Positions 8,458 to 17,530 are shown, counted from the stretch's first letter. The stretch is 64,000 bases of DNA from an uncultured Bacilli bacterium (GCA_934087065.1 CAKOIS010000005.1:13066-77065); one strand, 5' to 3'. A program made the numbers and translations. Notes: generated by a model not told the origin, from the sequence alone.

Positions 8458-9348
8458 ATGTTATATATTGGAAGTCATACAAGTTATTTAAAGGATAAGG
8501 GACTATTGGGGGTAGTTAACGAAAGCATTAGTTATGGTGCTAATATCTTTATGTTTTATACAGGAAGTAACCAAAGTACACTAAGGTTTCCTATTGATAA
8601 AGAACTTACTAGAAAGGCACACGAAAAAATGCTAGAATATAAACTAGATAAAACAAAATGTATTGTACACGCTCCGTTCATAATAAATCTTGCTAATAAT
8701 AGTAGTGAAGAAAAGTATGAGTTTTACATTAATTTCTTAAGACAAGAACTAAATAGGTGTATAGAACTTGATATAAGAAATATTGTTCTTCACCCGGGAA
8801 GTTATACTACTCTTGATAGAGAAACTGGAATTAAAAATATTGCTAATGGTTTAAATATAGCACTAAAAGATATTGAGGGGGTTAACTTACTATTAGAGTT
8901 TATGAGTGGAAAAGGTACAGAAGTAGGTACAAGTATAAGTGACTTAAAAGGTATATTTGATTTATTAGATGAAGACATTAAAGAAAAAGTTTTTGTTTGC
9001 TTAGACACATGTCATATGAATGATGCAGGTATTGATATAAGTAAGTTTGATGAGTTTTTGGATGTTTTTGATAAGACTATTGGAATTGATAAAATTAAAT
9101 GCATTCATGTAAATGATAGCATGAACCCAATTGGAAGTCATAAAGATAGGCATGCTAACTTAGGCTATGGCACTATTGGATTTGAAAATTTAATAAATGT
9201 AATTTATAACAAGAGACTAGATGATATTCCTAAAATACTTGAAACTCCTTGGATAAATAGAAATGAAAAAGATGCATATGCACCTTATAAGTATGAAATA
9301 GAAATGATTAGAAATAAAGAATTTAAAGACTATATTAATTCTAAATAA
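8458..9348 (+). CDS. nfo: Endonuclease IV (AP endonuclease)
   Basis: The 296-residue protein begins MLYIGSHTSYLKDKG and carries AP endonuclease family 2 zinc-site motifs: VHAPFIINLAN, VLHPGSYT, LLEFMSGKGTEVG, CLDTCHMNDAG, IHVNDSMNPIGSHKDRHANLG and ILETPW. It cleaves 5' to abasic sites during base-excision repair. The TTG at 8443 overlaps the ribosome site GGAGG, so the ATG at 8458 is the start. Its tail overlaps the convergent 9341-9589 gene by 8 nt. Confidence 0.95.
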   Translation: MLYIGSHTSYLKDKGLLGVVNESISYGANIFMFYTGSNQSTLRFPIDKELTRKAHEKMLEYKLDKTKCIVHAPFIINLANNSSEEKYEFYINFLRQELNRCIELDIRNIVLHPGSYTTLDRETGIKNIANGLNIALKDIEGVNLLLEFMSGKGTEVGTSISDLKGIFDLLDEDIKEKVFVCLDTCHMNDAGIDISKFDEFLDVFDKTIGIDKIKCIHVNDSMNPIGSHKDRHANLGYGTIGFENLINVIYNKRLDDIPKILETPWINRNEKDAYAPYKYEIEMIRNKEFKDYINSK

Positions 9349-9589
9349 ATTTAGAGTATTTGTCTAATAGTTCATTTAGTTTAAGATACACTCTTTCACT
9401 AAATGAGCTTTTTTTACTTTCTAACACTTCTTTAGCGTGCCCATTAAGTATGTAGTCAATATTTTCTTTAACAGTACTTACAAATATATCTGCCTCATTA
9501 GTAGTTATTTGAATTCCTTCTTTAATCCCGTACCTAATTACATCTTCACTAGTTAATTTTAAAGCGTATTGCTTTACTAAATTCTTCAA
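9341..9589 (-). CDS. DUF2624-like small protein
   Basis: The 82-residue helical protein starts MKNLVKQYALKLTSEDV and has a LTSEDVIRYGIKEGIQIT segment, resembling DUF2624 (Bacillus YqfT), which also lies next to the endonuclease IV gene in Bacillus. The family assignment is from memory of pattern and context and is only moderate. GGTG lies just before the ATG. Function is unknown. Confidence 0.65.
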   Translation of the reverse strand: MKNLVKQYALKLTSEDVIRYGIKEGIQITTNEADIFVSTVKENIDYILNGHAKEVLESKKSSFSERVYLKLNELLDKYSKFI

Positions 9590-9706
9590 AATATCACCTA
9601 TATAAAAGTATGTATAATTTTTAAAATTATGAGTAGAATATTAATGGTAAGGAGATATCTTTACCATAGTTAGATTATAATCGGGAGATTAATGTAGTAG
9701 TCTAAC

Positions 9707-9741
9707 AAAAAGCTTAAGAAAATCACTTCTTAAGCTTTTTT
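9707..9741. terminator. Bidirectional terminator
   Basis: AAAAAGCTTAAGAA (9707-9720) pairs with TTCTTAAGCTTTTT (9727-9740), a 14-bp perfect stem with T-runs on both strands. It closes the minus-strand gene 9723-10160, whose last codons lie in the stem. Confidence 0.75.
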
Positions 9742-10160
9742 GTATACGTTTTATAGTTAGTTACAGTTTGAAATTTAAAATATCTTGATTTGATATTATC
9801 TATTTCGTTTTCATTTAAATTCCATACTAGCACTTTGTAATTTATTTTATCATATTTATCATATAAATCATAACTTGCTAGAATATTCCCACAGATATTG
9901 TTAAATATTTCTGCTATATTGGATTCTACAAATGGGTCAAAATATAAAACTAACCCATCACTTATATTAACTCCCACATAAGTATTATTGTATTTAAAAC
10001 TAAAATAACTCGCTGTGTGGTATTCATTAACTATAATATTATTTAAATTACTTTTTAAATAATCTATTAAATCATTAATAAATATTTCACTTTTTAAAAC
10101 ATTATTATCTATATAAAGATACTTATATTCTAAAGATAATTCTATTAGTTTTCTGTCCAT
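9723..10160 (-). CDS. Hypothetical cytoplasmic protein (145 aa)
   Basis: Starts MDRKLIELSLEYKYLYIDNN, with an AGGTG ribosome site just upstream. It is a mixed alpha/beta soluble protein with no signal peptide, no membrane segment and no motif that I recognise. Base composition is like the neighbours. It ends in a bidirectional terminator at 9707 and stands alone on the minus strand. Confidence 0.65.
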   Translation of the reverse strand: MDRKLIELSLEYKYLYIDNNVLKSEIFINDLIDYLKSNLNNIIVNEYHTASYFSFKYNNTYVGVNISDGLVLYFDPFVESNIAEIFNNICGNILASYDLYDKYDKINYKVLVWNLNENEIDNIKSRYFKFQTVTNYKTYTKKLKK

Positions 10161-10192
10161 TTTATCACCTTATAAATTATATGAATATAAAT

Positions 10193-10213
10193 AAAAAAAG
10201 TTCCATACGGAAC
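10193..10213 (-). terminator. Terminator of tRNA-Ser
   Basis: On the minus strand GTTCC/GGAAC forms a short stem followed by a run of seven T, 14 nt downstream of the tRNA 3' end. Confidence 0.65.
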
Positions 10214-10226
10214 CTAAATTTCTTAA

Positions 10227-10317
10227 TGGCGGAGTGAGAGAGATTTGAACTCTCGCGCCAGTTTCCCGACCTACACCCTTAGCAGGGGCGCCTCTTCAGC
10301 CTCTTGAGTATCACTCC
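10227..10317 (-). tRNA. tRNA-Ser (anticodon GCU)
   Basis: A 91-nt class II tRNA with encoded CCA. The acceptor arm is GGAGTGA/TCACTCC. The anticodon loop reads CTGCTAA between CCC and GGG, giving anticodon GCU for AGC/AGU codons, which are common in this window. A long variable arm follows (GTAGGTCGGGAAACTGGCGC), then the T-arm with GTTCAAATC. It has its own promoter (10339-10367) and terminator (10193-10213). Confidence 0.95.
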
Positions 10318-10338
10318 ATAAATTTCACTGACTACTAA

Positions 10339-10367
10339 ATCATACCTTATTTTTTTATGATTGTCAA
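10339..10367 (-). promoter_or_regulatory. Promoter of tRNA-Ser
   Basis: On the minus strand TTGACA (10362-10367) and TATGAT (10339-10344), 17-nt spacer, about 22 nt before the tRNA 5' end. Confidence 0.75.
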
Positions 10368-10436
10368 GAGTTTATATGAAAATTCTCTTTAAAAAAATAG
10401 GTAAATATGATATACTTTAAATCGGATGTGAAAGTT

Positions 10437-12221
10437 ATGGATAAAAGTAAAATTAGAAATTTTAGTATAATTGCTCATATAGATCATGGTAAAAGTACTT
10501 TAGCAGATAGAATACTTGATGTGTGTGGTAATGTAACTGAAAGAGAAAGAAAAGAACAACTTTTAGATAATATGGATATTGAAAGAGAAAGAGGCATCAC
10601 TATTAAACTAAATGCAGTTGAACTTAAGTATAAAGGCTACACTTTACATTTAATAGATACTCCAGGGCACGTAGACTTTAGTTATGAAGTAAGTAGAAGC
10701 TTAGCTGCTTGTGAAGGAGCAATACTTGTAGTGGATGCAACTCAAGGAATTGAAGCCCAAACTTTGGCTAACTTGTATTTAGCACTTGATAATGATTTAA
10801 CGATTATTCCAGTTATAAATAAAATAGATTTACCTAATGCAGACCCTGAGAAAGTAAAAGACGAACTTGTTAAAACAATAGGTTTTGAAAAAGATGAAAT
10901 ACTTTGTGTAAGTGGAAAAACCGGTGAAGGTGTAAAAGAGCTTATGGATGCAATTGTTAAAAGAATTCCATCACCAAAAGGCACTGACGATAAATTAAGA
11001 GCTTTAATATTTGATTCATACTTTGATAGTTACAAAGGCATAGTTGCCTTAATAAGAGTAGTGGATGGAACTGTTAAATTAAAAGATAAAATTAAAATGA
11101 TTAGTACAGGTGCCGTGTATGAAGTAACATCTTTAGGTAAAACAACTCCAAAAGACAGCCCAAGAGATAGTTTAAGTTGCGGAGAAGTTGGATATATTAC
11201 AGCGAGTATTAAGAGTATAGAAGACGTAAGAGTAGGAGACACTATTATACATGAAGGCGATGAGTTAGAAGCTTTACCTGGTTATAAGCCTATGAAACCA
11301 ATGGTATTTAGTGGAATATTTCCAATAGATAGTAGTAAATATAATAACTTAAAAGAAGCTTTAATGAAACTAAAACTAAATGATGCAGCACTTACTTTTG
11401 AACCTGAAAAATCTGATGCTTTGGGGTTCGGTTTTAGATGCGGTTTTCTAGGACTTTTGCACATGGAAATCGTAGAAGAGAGAATTGAAAGAGAATTTAA
11501 TATAGAATTAATTGCAACAAGTCCAAGCGTAATTTATGAAGTAGAGTTAACAAATGGTGAAACACTTAATATTGATAGTCCAAGTAAAATGCCTGAACAA
11601 AGTAAGATCAAATGTGTTAAAGAACCTTTTGTTAAAACAGATATATTTGTACCAAATGAGTATGTTGGTTCAGTAATGGAGTTATGTCAAGACAAAAGAG
11701 GTATTTATAAAAGTGTTAATTATATAGACGAAAAAAGAGTAGATGTAATATATGAACTTCCTTTATCAGAAATTGTATATGACTTCTTTAATAAGTTAAA
11801 AAGTTTTACTAAAGGTTATGCTTCATTTGATTATGAGTTTATAGGTAATAGGGAGAGCAAACTTGTTAAGTTAGATATTCTATTGAATGGAGTTGTAGTG
11901 GATGCATTAAGTGTAATCGTGCACAAGGATGACGCTTATAACCGTGGTAAGACTGTTGTTGAAAATTTAAAGAAAATTATTCCAAGACAGATGTTTAGTG
12001 TTCCCATTCAGGCTAGTATTGGTACGAGAGTAATTGCAAGGGAAACTATAAGCGCAATGAAAAAAGATGTACTAGCTAAATGTTATGGGGGAGACGTAAG
12101 TAGAAAAAGAAAACTACTTGAAAAGCAAAAAGAAGGTAAAAAACGTATGAAACAAGTTGGTAGTGTTGAAGTACCACAAGAAGCATTTTTAAGCGTTTTA
12201 AGTGTTGATAAGAAAGAATAA
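10437..12221 (+). CDS. lepA: Elongation factor 4 (LepA GTPase)
   Basis: The 594-residue protein has the translational GTPase motifs AHIDHGKST (G1), RGITIK (G2), DTPGHVDF (G3), NKIDLP (G4) and the LepA-specific C-terminal region ([14 protein letters not shown], then [23 protein letters not shown]). LepA acts on the elongating ribosome and is thought to help back-translocation or subunit biogenesis. The frame is open from 10407, but the ATG at 10437 ([19 protein letters not shown]) matches the family start. A terminator overlaps the stop. Confidence 0.97.
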   Translation: MDKSKIRNFSIIAHIDHGKSTLADRILDVCGNVTERERKEQLLDNMDIERERGITIKLNAVELKYKGYTLHLIDTPGHVDFSYEVSRSLAACEGAILVVDATQGIEAQTLANLYLALDNDLTIIPVINKIDLPNADPEKVKDELVKTIGFEKDEILCVSGKTGEGVKELMDAIVKRIPSPKGTDDKLRALIFDSYFDSYKGIVALIRVVDGTVKLKDKIKMISTGAVYEVTSLGKTTPKDSPRDSLSCGEVGYITASIKSIEDVRVGDTIIHEGDELEALPGYKPMKPMVFSGIFPIDSSKYNNLKEALMKLKLNDAALTFEPEKSDALGFGFRCGFLGLLHMEIVEERIEREFNIELIATSPSVIYEVELTNGETLNIDSPSKMPEQSKIKCVKEPFVKTDIFVPNEYVGSVMELCQDKRGIYKSVNYIDEKRVDVIYELPLSEIVYDFFNKLKSFTKGYASFDYEFIGNRESKLVKLDILLNGVVVDALSVIVHKDDAYNRGKTVVENLKKIIPRQMFSVPIQASIGTRVIARETISAMKKDVLAKCYGGDVSRKRKLLEKQKEGKKRMKQVGSVEVPQEAFLSVLSVDKKE

Positions 12222-12243
12222 GACTAGTTTTTATTCTTTTTTT
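12213..12243 (+). terminator. Terminator of lepA
   Basis: AAAGAATAA (12213-12221) pairs with TTATTCTTT (12231-12239), followed by TTTT. Confidence 0.75.
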
Positions 12244-12418
12244 TATGGAATTTTTTTTAACAGATTTTAAAAAATGATAACAATTAATATCTGAAATTGT
12301 ATTTAATTTATTACAATTGTAGTTAATAAGGTTCAAAAATGTATAACAATTTTTAAAATCTGTAAATTTGACAGTACTTTTAATATATGATAAATTTAGG
12401 AAGAAAGGAGAAGATAGA

Positions 12419-12979
12419 ATGACTAGTTATATCATGGAAAAGTCTTTGGCTGATAGAATAGATGATGTTCTAAAAAACATATATGAAAGAAATCCTGTGA
12501 GATTAAAAAATAACACGCCAGATGTATTAGTTGATAATGGAGTGAAAAATTTACCGATGTATGAAAATCCATCTCACGTAAGAAAAAATATTTTGACAGA
12601 ACAAGAAGCTAGAAATTTAGGAATTACAGTAAATTCAAGAGATCATTATCATGGCTTAGGAAAAGATTTATATATAAAAATAATTATAGCTTTAGATGAT
12701 CCGAGAGTAATATTTAAAAATAAAAACGAAAAAGATTATTTAATTCTAACAACAATTAAGGACAAAAACAAAAATAATGTGCTAGTACCAATAGAAATAG
12801 AAACAGGCACAACTGTCAATAAAATCACAATTGAAATAAATAGAATTAAAAGTGTGTATGGATATAATATAAAAAAACCAAACCTTAACAGTTTTATAAA
12901 ATATAATATTAAAAATGGAATTTTTAAAAAGATATATGAAAAAAAAGAACTAAGTACGGGCAATAGCAACCGCAGTTAG
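12419..12979 (+). CDS. MuF-C-domain-like protein
   Basis: A 186-residue protein. ATG at 12419 is chosen because it follows AAGGAGAAGA; the upstream in-frame start at 12368 lacks a ribosome site. The arrangement (NLPMYENPSHVRKNILTEQEA, a central LYIKIIIALDDPRVIFK, then PIEIETGTTVNKITIEINRIKSVYG) resembles the phage MuF C-terminal domain, which occurs alone or fused to phage head and polymorphic toxin proteins. The match is by pattern only. It lies at the start of an accessory patch with DUF1016 genes, so a mobile or defence origin is plausible. Confidence 0.6.
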   Translation: MTSYIMEKSLADRIDDVLKNIYERNPVRLKNNTPDVLVDNGVKNLPMYENPSHVRKNILTEQEARNLGITVNSRDHYHGLGKDLYIKIIIALDDPRVIFKNKNEKDYLILTTIKDKNKNNVLVPIEIETGTTVNKITIEINRIKSVYGYNIKKPNLNSFIKYNIKNGIFKKIYEKKELSTGNSNRS

Positions 12980-13121
12980 TCCTTCTGATAGATAATTTAT
13001 CACTTTATAACGCTAATGTCAACAAAAAAAATGAAATACTGAATGCAAATGTGAAAATTTAGTTGTTTGAAATCAGTAATGATAATGTATAAATTTATTA
13101 CGAAAGGAAAGGAGAGAATAA

Positions 13122-14072
13122 ATGAATTACTATAATGAAATAAAAAATATTTTAATAGATAATGCAATTGGAAGAAAGGTAAGAGAATATAAAAGTAATC
13201 AAAAAGACTTAGAAAGTTACTATAACGTGGGAAAACTTTTGGTTGAAGCACAAGGTGGAGAAGAAAGGGCTAAGTATGGAGATGGTTTGATTAAAGAATA
13301 TTCTAAGAGACTTACTAGTGAACTTGGTAAGGGTTATTCTGCAAGGTCTTTAGCAAATATGAGGTCATATTACTTGTTAACACAAAAATTGCAGCCATTG
13401 GCTGCAAAATTTAGTGCTTCAAATATAACGTGGTCAAACTTATGCGAAATATTAAATTTAAAGGATATAAACAAAATAAAGTATTACTTAAATTTATCTG
13501 GGAGATACAATTTAACAAAAAGAGAATTGAAAAATAAAATTAAATCAAAAGAGTATGAAAGACTTGATAGTAAAATTAAAGAAAAATTAGTAAAACAGGA
13601 AGAAGTTCCAGTAAAAGATAAAATACCAGACCCGATAGTATTGGAAGGTTTAGAATATAAAGAAAGACTTACTGAAAAGATGGTACAGAAATGGATAGAC
13701 GAAAACCCAGCTTCATTTTGTAAGTCATTGGGTGAAGGTTATTCTTATATAGAAAGCCAATATAAAATTAAAATAGGTTCAAATTATAACTATATAGATA
13801 TATTACTATTTAATTACATATCTAATTCATTTGTAGTAGTAGAGATAAAAGCAACAGAACTCAAGAAAGAACATATAGGACAAATAGAAACTTACATGAA
13901 TTACGTTGATGTTAATCTAAAGAAAGACTTTCACAATAAGACAACAGGGATACTTTTAGTTAGAGAAAATAATAAATGGCTAATAAAATACATAAATAAT
14001 GATGGAATATTAGTAAGAAACTACATAACAAGTGACGAGCAAGTTAGTGAATGTTTAGGAGGTTTAAAATGA
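13122..14072 (+). CDS. DUF1016 (YhcG-like) PD-(D/E)XK nuclease family protein
   Basis: The 316-residue protein has the DUF1016 N-terminal domain (residues 1-150: KVREYKSNQKDLESYYNVGKLLVEAQ, SKRLTSELGKGYSARSLANMR, NITWSNLCEIL) and the C-terminal nuclease domain: EKMVQKWIDENPASFCKSLGEGYSYIESQ (Glu in the helix), then YIDILLFN and VVVEIKATEL, giving the D-ExK catalytic set. Such proteins often travel with restriction or mobile loci. AAAGGAGAG precedes the ATG. Its stop overlaps the start of a second copy (ATGA at 14069-14072). Confidence 0.85.
   Translation: MNYYNEIKNILIDNAIGRKVREYKSNQKDLESYYNVGKLLVEAQGGEERAKYGDGLIKEYSKRLTSELGKGYSARSLANMRSYYLLTQKLQPLAAKFSASNITWSNLCEILNLKDINKIKYYLNLSGRYNLTKRELKNKIKSKEYERLDSKIKEKLVKQEEVPVKDKIPDPIVLEGLEYKERLTEKMVQKWIDENPASFCKSLGEGYSYIESQYKIKIGSNYNYIDILLFNYISNSFVVVEIKATELKKEHIGQIETYMNYVDVNLKKDFHNKTTGILLVRENNKWLIKYINNDGILVRNYITSDEQVSECLGGLK
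13389..13407. repeat. Intragenic palindrome in DUF1016 copy 1
   Basis: TTGCAGCC, ATT, GGCTGCAA: perfect 8-bp arms inside the coding sequence (residues LQPLAAK). The second copy has a different perfect palindrome at the same protein position (14336-14354). Confidence 0.7.
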
Positions 14073-14759
14073 ATTATTACAATGAAATAAAGAATATACT
14101 AGTAGATAATGCAATTGAAAGAAAAGTAAGAGAATACAAAAGTAATCAAAAAGACTTAGAAAGTTACTATAACGTGGGAAAACTTTTAGTAGAAGCACAG
14201 GGTGGAGAAGAAAGAGCAAAGTATGGAGATGGACTTATTAAAGAGTATTCTAAGAGACTTACAACTGAACTTGGAAATGGATATTCAACCAGAAATCTAA
14301 AATATATGAGAAATTTTTACATTGTTTGCCAAAAACGGCAATCACTGATTGCCGAATTCAAGTTTCACAATATTTCTTGGACATGTATTACAAAATTGTT
14401 GAAATTAGACGATATTAATGCAATATTCTATTATGTTAAATGTATTGGTAAAATGAATTTAACTACAAGAGAGTTAGATTTAAAATTAAAATCAAAAGAA
14501 TATGAAAGACTTGATAGTAAAATTAAAGAAAAATTAGTGAAACAGGAAGAAGTTTCAATAAAAGATAAAATACCAGACCCGATAGTATTGGAAGGTTTAG
14601 AATATAAAGAAAGACTTTCACAATAAGACAACAGGGATACTTTTAGTTAGAGAAAACAACAAATGGCTAATAAAATACATAAATAATGATGGGATATTAG
14701 TAAGAAACTACATAACAAGTGACGAGCAAGTTAGTGAATATTCAGGAGGGTTAAAATGA
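14069..14759 (+). pseudogene. DUF1016 copy 2, broken by an internal 260-bp deletion
   Basis: The ATG at 14069 (AGGAGG upstream, overlapping the stop of copy 1) opens a protein nearly identical to copy 1 over its ends. After GLEYKERL the DNA jumps from the equivalent of 13670 to the equivalent of 13931 of copy 1, so the nuclease core is lost and the frame shifts to a stop at 14626. The remaining 14627-14759 is homologous to the last 130 nt of copy 1, in another frame. The junction carries TAAAGAAAGACTT, which occurs at both ends of the missing segment in copy 1 (13658-13670 and 13918-13930). A truncated 185-residue N-terminal domain could still be made. Confidence 0.85.
14336..14354. repeat. 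Intragenic palindrome in DUF1016 copy 2
   Basis: CGGCAATCA, C, TGATTGCCG: perfect 9-bp arms at the position equivalent to the 13389-13407 palindrome of copy 1, but with unrelated arm sequence. Confidence 0.7.
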
Positions 14760-14920
14760 ATTATTATATTATAATGAAAGAATGGTTTATTAGATTTATA
14801 GAAGAGCAAAGAAAAGGATACTTTATAAGAATATTAAAATATTTAATTATCCAAAACTTGCAGTCAATAGCTTTCAAATTCAAAAGCTTTAATTATATAT
14901 TACAAATTGTAACGAGTTAG
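14756..14920 (+). pseudogene. Decayed third DUF1016 fragment
   Basis: An ORF of 54 codons begins after AGGAGGG with MNYYIIMKEW, echoing MNYYNEIK of the two upstream copies, and contains IIQNLQSIAFKFKSFNY, comparable to the QKLQPLAAKFSASN segment of copy 1. The intervening domain is missing. It is probably a remnant of a third tandem copy; it could still be translated. Confidence 0.55.
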
Positions 14921-15013
14921 TAAAAGATTTATTTAAAATGTAGTAAAATCTCAACTTTTAGCATTAAAACTACAAAAAAACACAACTTTATCATAATTCT
15001 CTTAAAAAGACAC

Positions 15014-15042
15014 TTGAAAAAACAAGCATTTTGTGATATTAT
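15014..15042 (+). promoter_or_regulatory. Promoter of rplK-rplA
   Basis: TTGAAA (15014-15019) and TATTAT (15037-15042), 17-nt spacer. Confidence 0.65.
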
Positions 15043-15048
15043 TTACCT

Positions 15049-15156
15049 TGAGTTATATATTTATTATGTAACTAAAGAAGTGGAAGAGTTTTGGATTACT
15101 TGTGGACCACTCGCGAAAATTAACTAGAATATTAAATTTTATAGGAGGTGTTTTTC
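15049..15156 (+). promoter_or_regulatory. Candidate rplK-rplA mRNA leader
   Basis: About 105 nt of untranslated leader precedes rplK. It contains AGTGG and CCACT segments (around 15079 and 15108) that can pair and a GGACCACTCGCGAA motif. In other bacteria L1 represses this operon by binding such a leader. The assignment is from operon context; I cannot confirm the L1 site. Confidence 0.4.
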
Positions 15157-15753
15157 GTGGCAAAGAAAGTTACTAAAGTTGTAAAAATTCAAATTCCTGC
15201 TGGAAAGGCTACACCAGCTCCACCAGTTGGTACAATATTTGGACCTCTAGGAATTAACTTACAAGAATTTTGTACAAGATACAACGACGCAACTAGAGAC
15301 AAAATGGGAGATATAATTCCATGTGAAGTTAGTGTTTACGAAGACAGAAGTTTTGACTTCGTATTAAAGACACCACCTGCTGCTAGTTTACTTTTAAAAG
15401 TTGCTGGTATTCAAAAGGGTGGAGTTAAAGGCGCTAATGATATAGTTGCTACAATTACAAAAGATCAGTTAAAACAAGTTGCTGAAATTAAGTTACCTGA
15501 CTTAAATACAAATGATATTGAACAAGCTATGAAAATAGTTGCAGGTACTGCTAGAAACATGGGTATTGCTGTTAAAGGACTTAATGATGTAGAACTTGAA
15601 GAACAAGCTGAAGAAGCAAAAGAAGCTGAAGCTGAAATGGCTAAATTAGATGCTGAATTTGCTGAAATGGAAGCTGAAGCTAAAGCTAATGCTGATGCTG
15701 AAGTTCCAGAAGTAGAAAGTACTGAACAAAAAGCTGAAAGCGTAGAAGAATAA
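15157..15753 (+). CDS. rplK: 50S ribosomal protein L11 with acidic C-terminal extension
   Basis: The GTG at 15157 follows AGGAGGTG and gives MAKKVTKVVKIQIPAGKATPAPPVG, the usual L11 start. The N-terminal domain (release-factor and L7/L12 base contacts) and the rRNA-binding domain (IMKIVAGTARNMGI) are complete by about residue 141. A further 55 or so residues rich in Ala and Glu follow (EEQAEEAKEAEAEMAKLDAE and so on), which is not part of standard L11. The extension is probably a charged helix. rplA follows after 62 nt. Confidence 0.95.
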   Translation: MAKKVTKVVKIQIPAGKATPAPPVGTIFGPLGINLQEFCTRYNDATRDKMGDIIPCEVSVYEDRSFDFVLKTPPAASLLLKVAGIQKGGVKGANDIVATITKDQLKQVAEIKLPDLNTNDIEQAMKIVAGTARNMGIAVKGLNDVELEEQAEEAKEAEAEMAKLDAEFAEMEAEAKANADAEVPEVESTEQKAESVEE

Positions 15754-15815
15754 TAAGTAATAAAAAAAGTCGAGTAAGATAAATAATCCAAATACCACAT
15801 AAAGGAGGTAAAATT

Positions 15816-16508
15816 ATGAAACGTCGTGGACGCTTATATGTGGAAGCTTCAAAGAGTGTAGACAAAAATAAATTATACACACCAGAAGAAGCGGTTAAAT
15901 TAGTTAAATCTCTTTCTAAAAGAAAATTTGATGAAACAGTAGAAGTTGCTATGAATTTAAACGTTGATACTACTAAAAGTGATCAACAAGTAAGAAGTTC
16001 ATTCACACTTCCAAATGGTACTGGTAAAACTAAAAGAGTTTTAGTTGTAACTAAGACTAAAGCTGAAGAAGCTAAAAATGCTGGTGCCGACTTCGTTGGA
16101 GACGACGACATCATTGAAAAAATAGTTAAAGAGAACTGGTTTGATTTTGATGTAATGGTTGCAACACCTGAAATGATGGTTAGTTTAGGTAAAATTGGTA
16201 AAATTTTAGGACCTAAAGGTTTAATGCCAAACCCTAAAACTGGAACTGTTACTACAAACGTAAGTGATGCAATTGCTAACATTAGAAAAGGTATGGTAGA
16301 ATACAGAGCTGATTCTAATGGTAACGTACACGCACTTGTTGGTAAAGTTAGTTTTGATGAAGATAAATTAACTGAAAACCTAGTTGCTTTTATTAATGAA
16401 GTAATTAAAAATAAGCCTACAGGTGTTAAAGGTTCATTCGTTAAGAATATAAGTATTTCTTCAACAATGGGTCCTGGAGTTAAAATTGACACAAATTTAT
16501 TTAAATAG
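15816..16508 (+). CDS. rplA: 50S ribosomal protein L1
   Basis: The 230-residue protein starts MKRRGRLYVEASKSVDKNK after AAAGGAGGT. L1 landmarks are FDETVEVAMNLNVD, LPNGTGKTKRVLV, MVSLGKIGKILGPKGLMPNP and SSTMGPGVKID. L1 forms the ribosomal stalk at the E site and often represses its own operon. Length is normal for the family. Confidence 0.97.
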   Translation: MKRRGRLYVEASKSVDKNKLYTPEEAVKLVKSLSKRKFDETVEVAMNLNVDTTKSDQQVRSSFTLPNGTGKTKRVLVVTKTKAEEAKNAGADFVGDDDIIEKIVKENWFDFDVMVATPEMMVSLGKIGKILGPKGLMPNPKTGTVTTNVSDAIANIRKGMVEYRADSNGNVHALVGKVSFDEDKLTENLVAFINEVIKNKPTGVKGSFVKNISISSTMGPGVKIDTNLFK

Positions 16509-16510
16509 TA

Positions 16511-16539
16511 TTTACAAAATTAACTTTTTGTAGTAAAAT
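16511..16539 (+). promoter_or_regulatory. Promoter of rplJ-rplL
   Basis: TTTACA (16511-16516) and TAAAAT (16534-16539), 17-nt spacer. Confidence 0.65.
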
Positions 16540-16545
16540 ACTATT

Positions 16546-16640
16546 CATGAGTTCGCCGTAGACCGTAGGTATACAAATAAATCCTACCGAGGAAGACTAA
16601 TCTTTTAAGAAGTTTTCCTTGTGCGGAAAACTTTTATTAA
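16546..16640 (+). promoter_or_regulatory. L10 ribosomal protein leader
   Basis: The segment GTTCGCCGTAGACCGTAGGT followed by ATCCTACCGAGGAAGAC matches the L10 leader pattern, to which L10(L12)4 binds in Firmicutes. A hairpin AGTTTTCC/GGAAAACT (16611-16618 with 16625-16632) with a short T-run follows and is the expected attenuator. Binding would reduce read-through into rplJ-rplL. Confidence 0.85.
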
Positions 16641-16658
16641 TATTATAAGGAGGAAAAA

Positions 16659-17162
16659 ATGGCAAGCGAAAAAAATCTAAAAGTTAAAAAAGACCTCGTA
16701 AGTGAAATCAATTCTAAGTTAGATACTGCTAGTACAGTTCTACTAGTAGACTATCAAGGAATGAGTGTGCTTGAACTTAATAATCTTAGACAAAGTTTAA
16801 AAAGTACTGGCAGTGATTTAAAAGTATACAAAAATACTTTAGCTAGTATAGCTTTTAAAGAAAAAGACATTAAGTTAGATGACTACATGACTGGACCTAA
16901 CGCTTACATCTTTAGTAAAGATATCATCGAGCCTATTAAAATAGTTAGCGAAGCTGCTAAGAAAAATGAAAACTTAACAATTAAAGCTGGTTATATTAAT
17001 GGTGAATTTGCTGATACAAAAACTATTGGTGAATATGCAAGTATTCCAAGTTATGAAGGACTTCTTACAATGTTTGCTGGTGGCTTAATTGAACACGTAA
17101 GAAATTTAAGTATTGCACTTAACTTATATGCCGAAAAATTAGAGAATGGAGGAAATGAATAA
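16659..17162 (+). CDS. rplJ: 50S ribosomal protein L10
   Basis: The 167-residue protein has L10 features: [47 protein letters not shown] and a C-terminal helix ([11 protein letters not shown]) that carries L7/L12 dimers. It starts after AAGGAGG, downstream of the L10 leader that its product should recognise. Its stop overlaps the rplL start (TAATG). Confidence 0.97.
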   Translation: MASEKNLKVKKDLVSEINSKLDTASTVLLVDYQGMSVLELNNLRQSLKSTGSDLKVYKNTLASIAFKEKDIKLDDYMTGPNAYIFSKDIIEPIKIVSEAAKKNENLTIKAGYINGEFADTKTIGEYASIPSYEGLLTMFAGGLIEHVRNLSIALNLYAEKLENGGNE

Positions 17163-17530
17163 TGGCAAAAATTGAAAACAAAGATATTATCGAAGCAATT
17201 AAAGAAAAAACTATTCTTGAAGTTAAAGAATTAGTTGATATGATGAAAGAAGAATTTGGAGTAGACCCAAGTGCTGTTGCTGTAGCTGCTCAACCTACTG
17301 CAAGTGCTGAAGACGAAGGAGATGTAACTAAGACTGTAGTTCTAGCTAATGCTGGAGGACAAAAGTTACAAGTAATCAAACTAGTTAGAGAAATCACTGG
17401 TTTAGGATTAAAAGAAGCTAAAGACTTAGCTGATAATGGTGGTAATATCAAAGAAAACGTTTCTATGGATGAAGCTAATGATTTAAAAGCTAAATTTGAA
17501 GAAGTTGGCGCTACTATAGAATTAAAGTAA
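17162..17530 (+). CDS. rplL: 50S ribosomal protein L7/L12
   Basis: 122 residues. It has an N-terminal dimerisation helix ([20 protein letters not shown]), an Ala-rich hinge ([17 protein letters not shown]) and the C-terminal domain with [24 protein letters not shown], which recruits translational GTPases. Translationally coupled to rplJ. Confidence 0.97.
   Translation: MAKIENKDIIEAIKEKTILEVKELVDMMKEEFGVDPSAVAVAAQPTASAEDEGDVTKTVVLANAGGQKLQVIKLVREITGLGLKEAKDLADNGGNIKENVSMDEANDLKAKFEEVGATIELK

Noticed and set aside
12368..14960. Complete prophage or insertion sequence
   Set aside because: No integrase, transposase, terminal repeats or structural genes are visible; only a MuF-C-like gene and DUF1016 copies.
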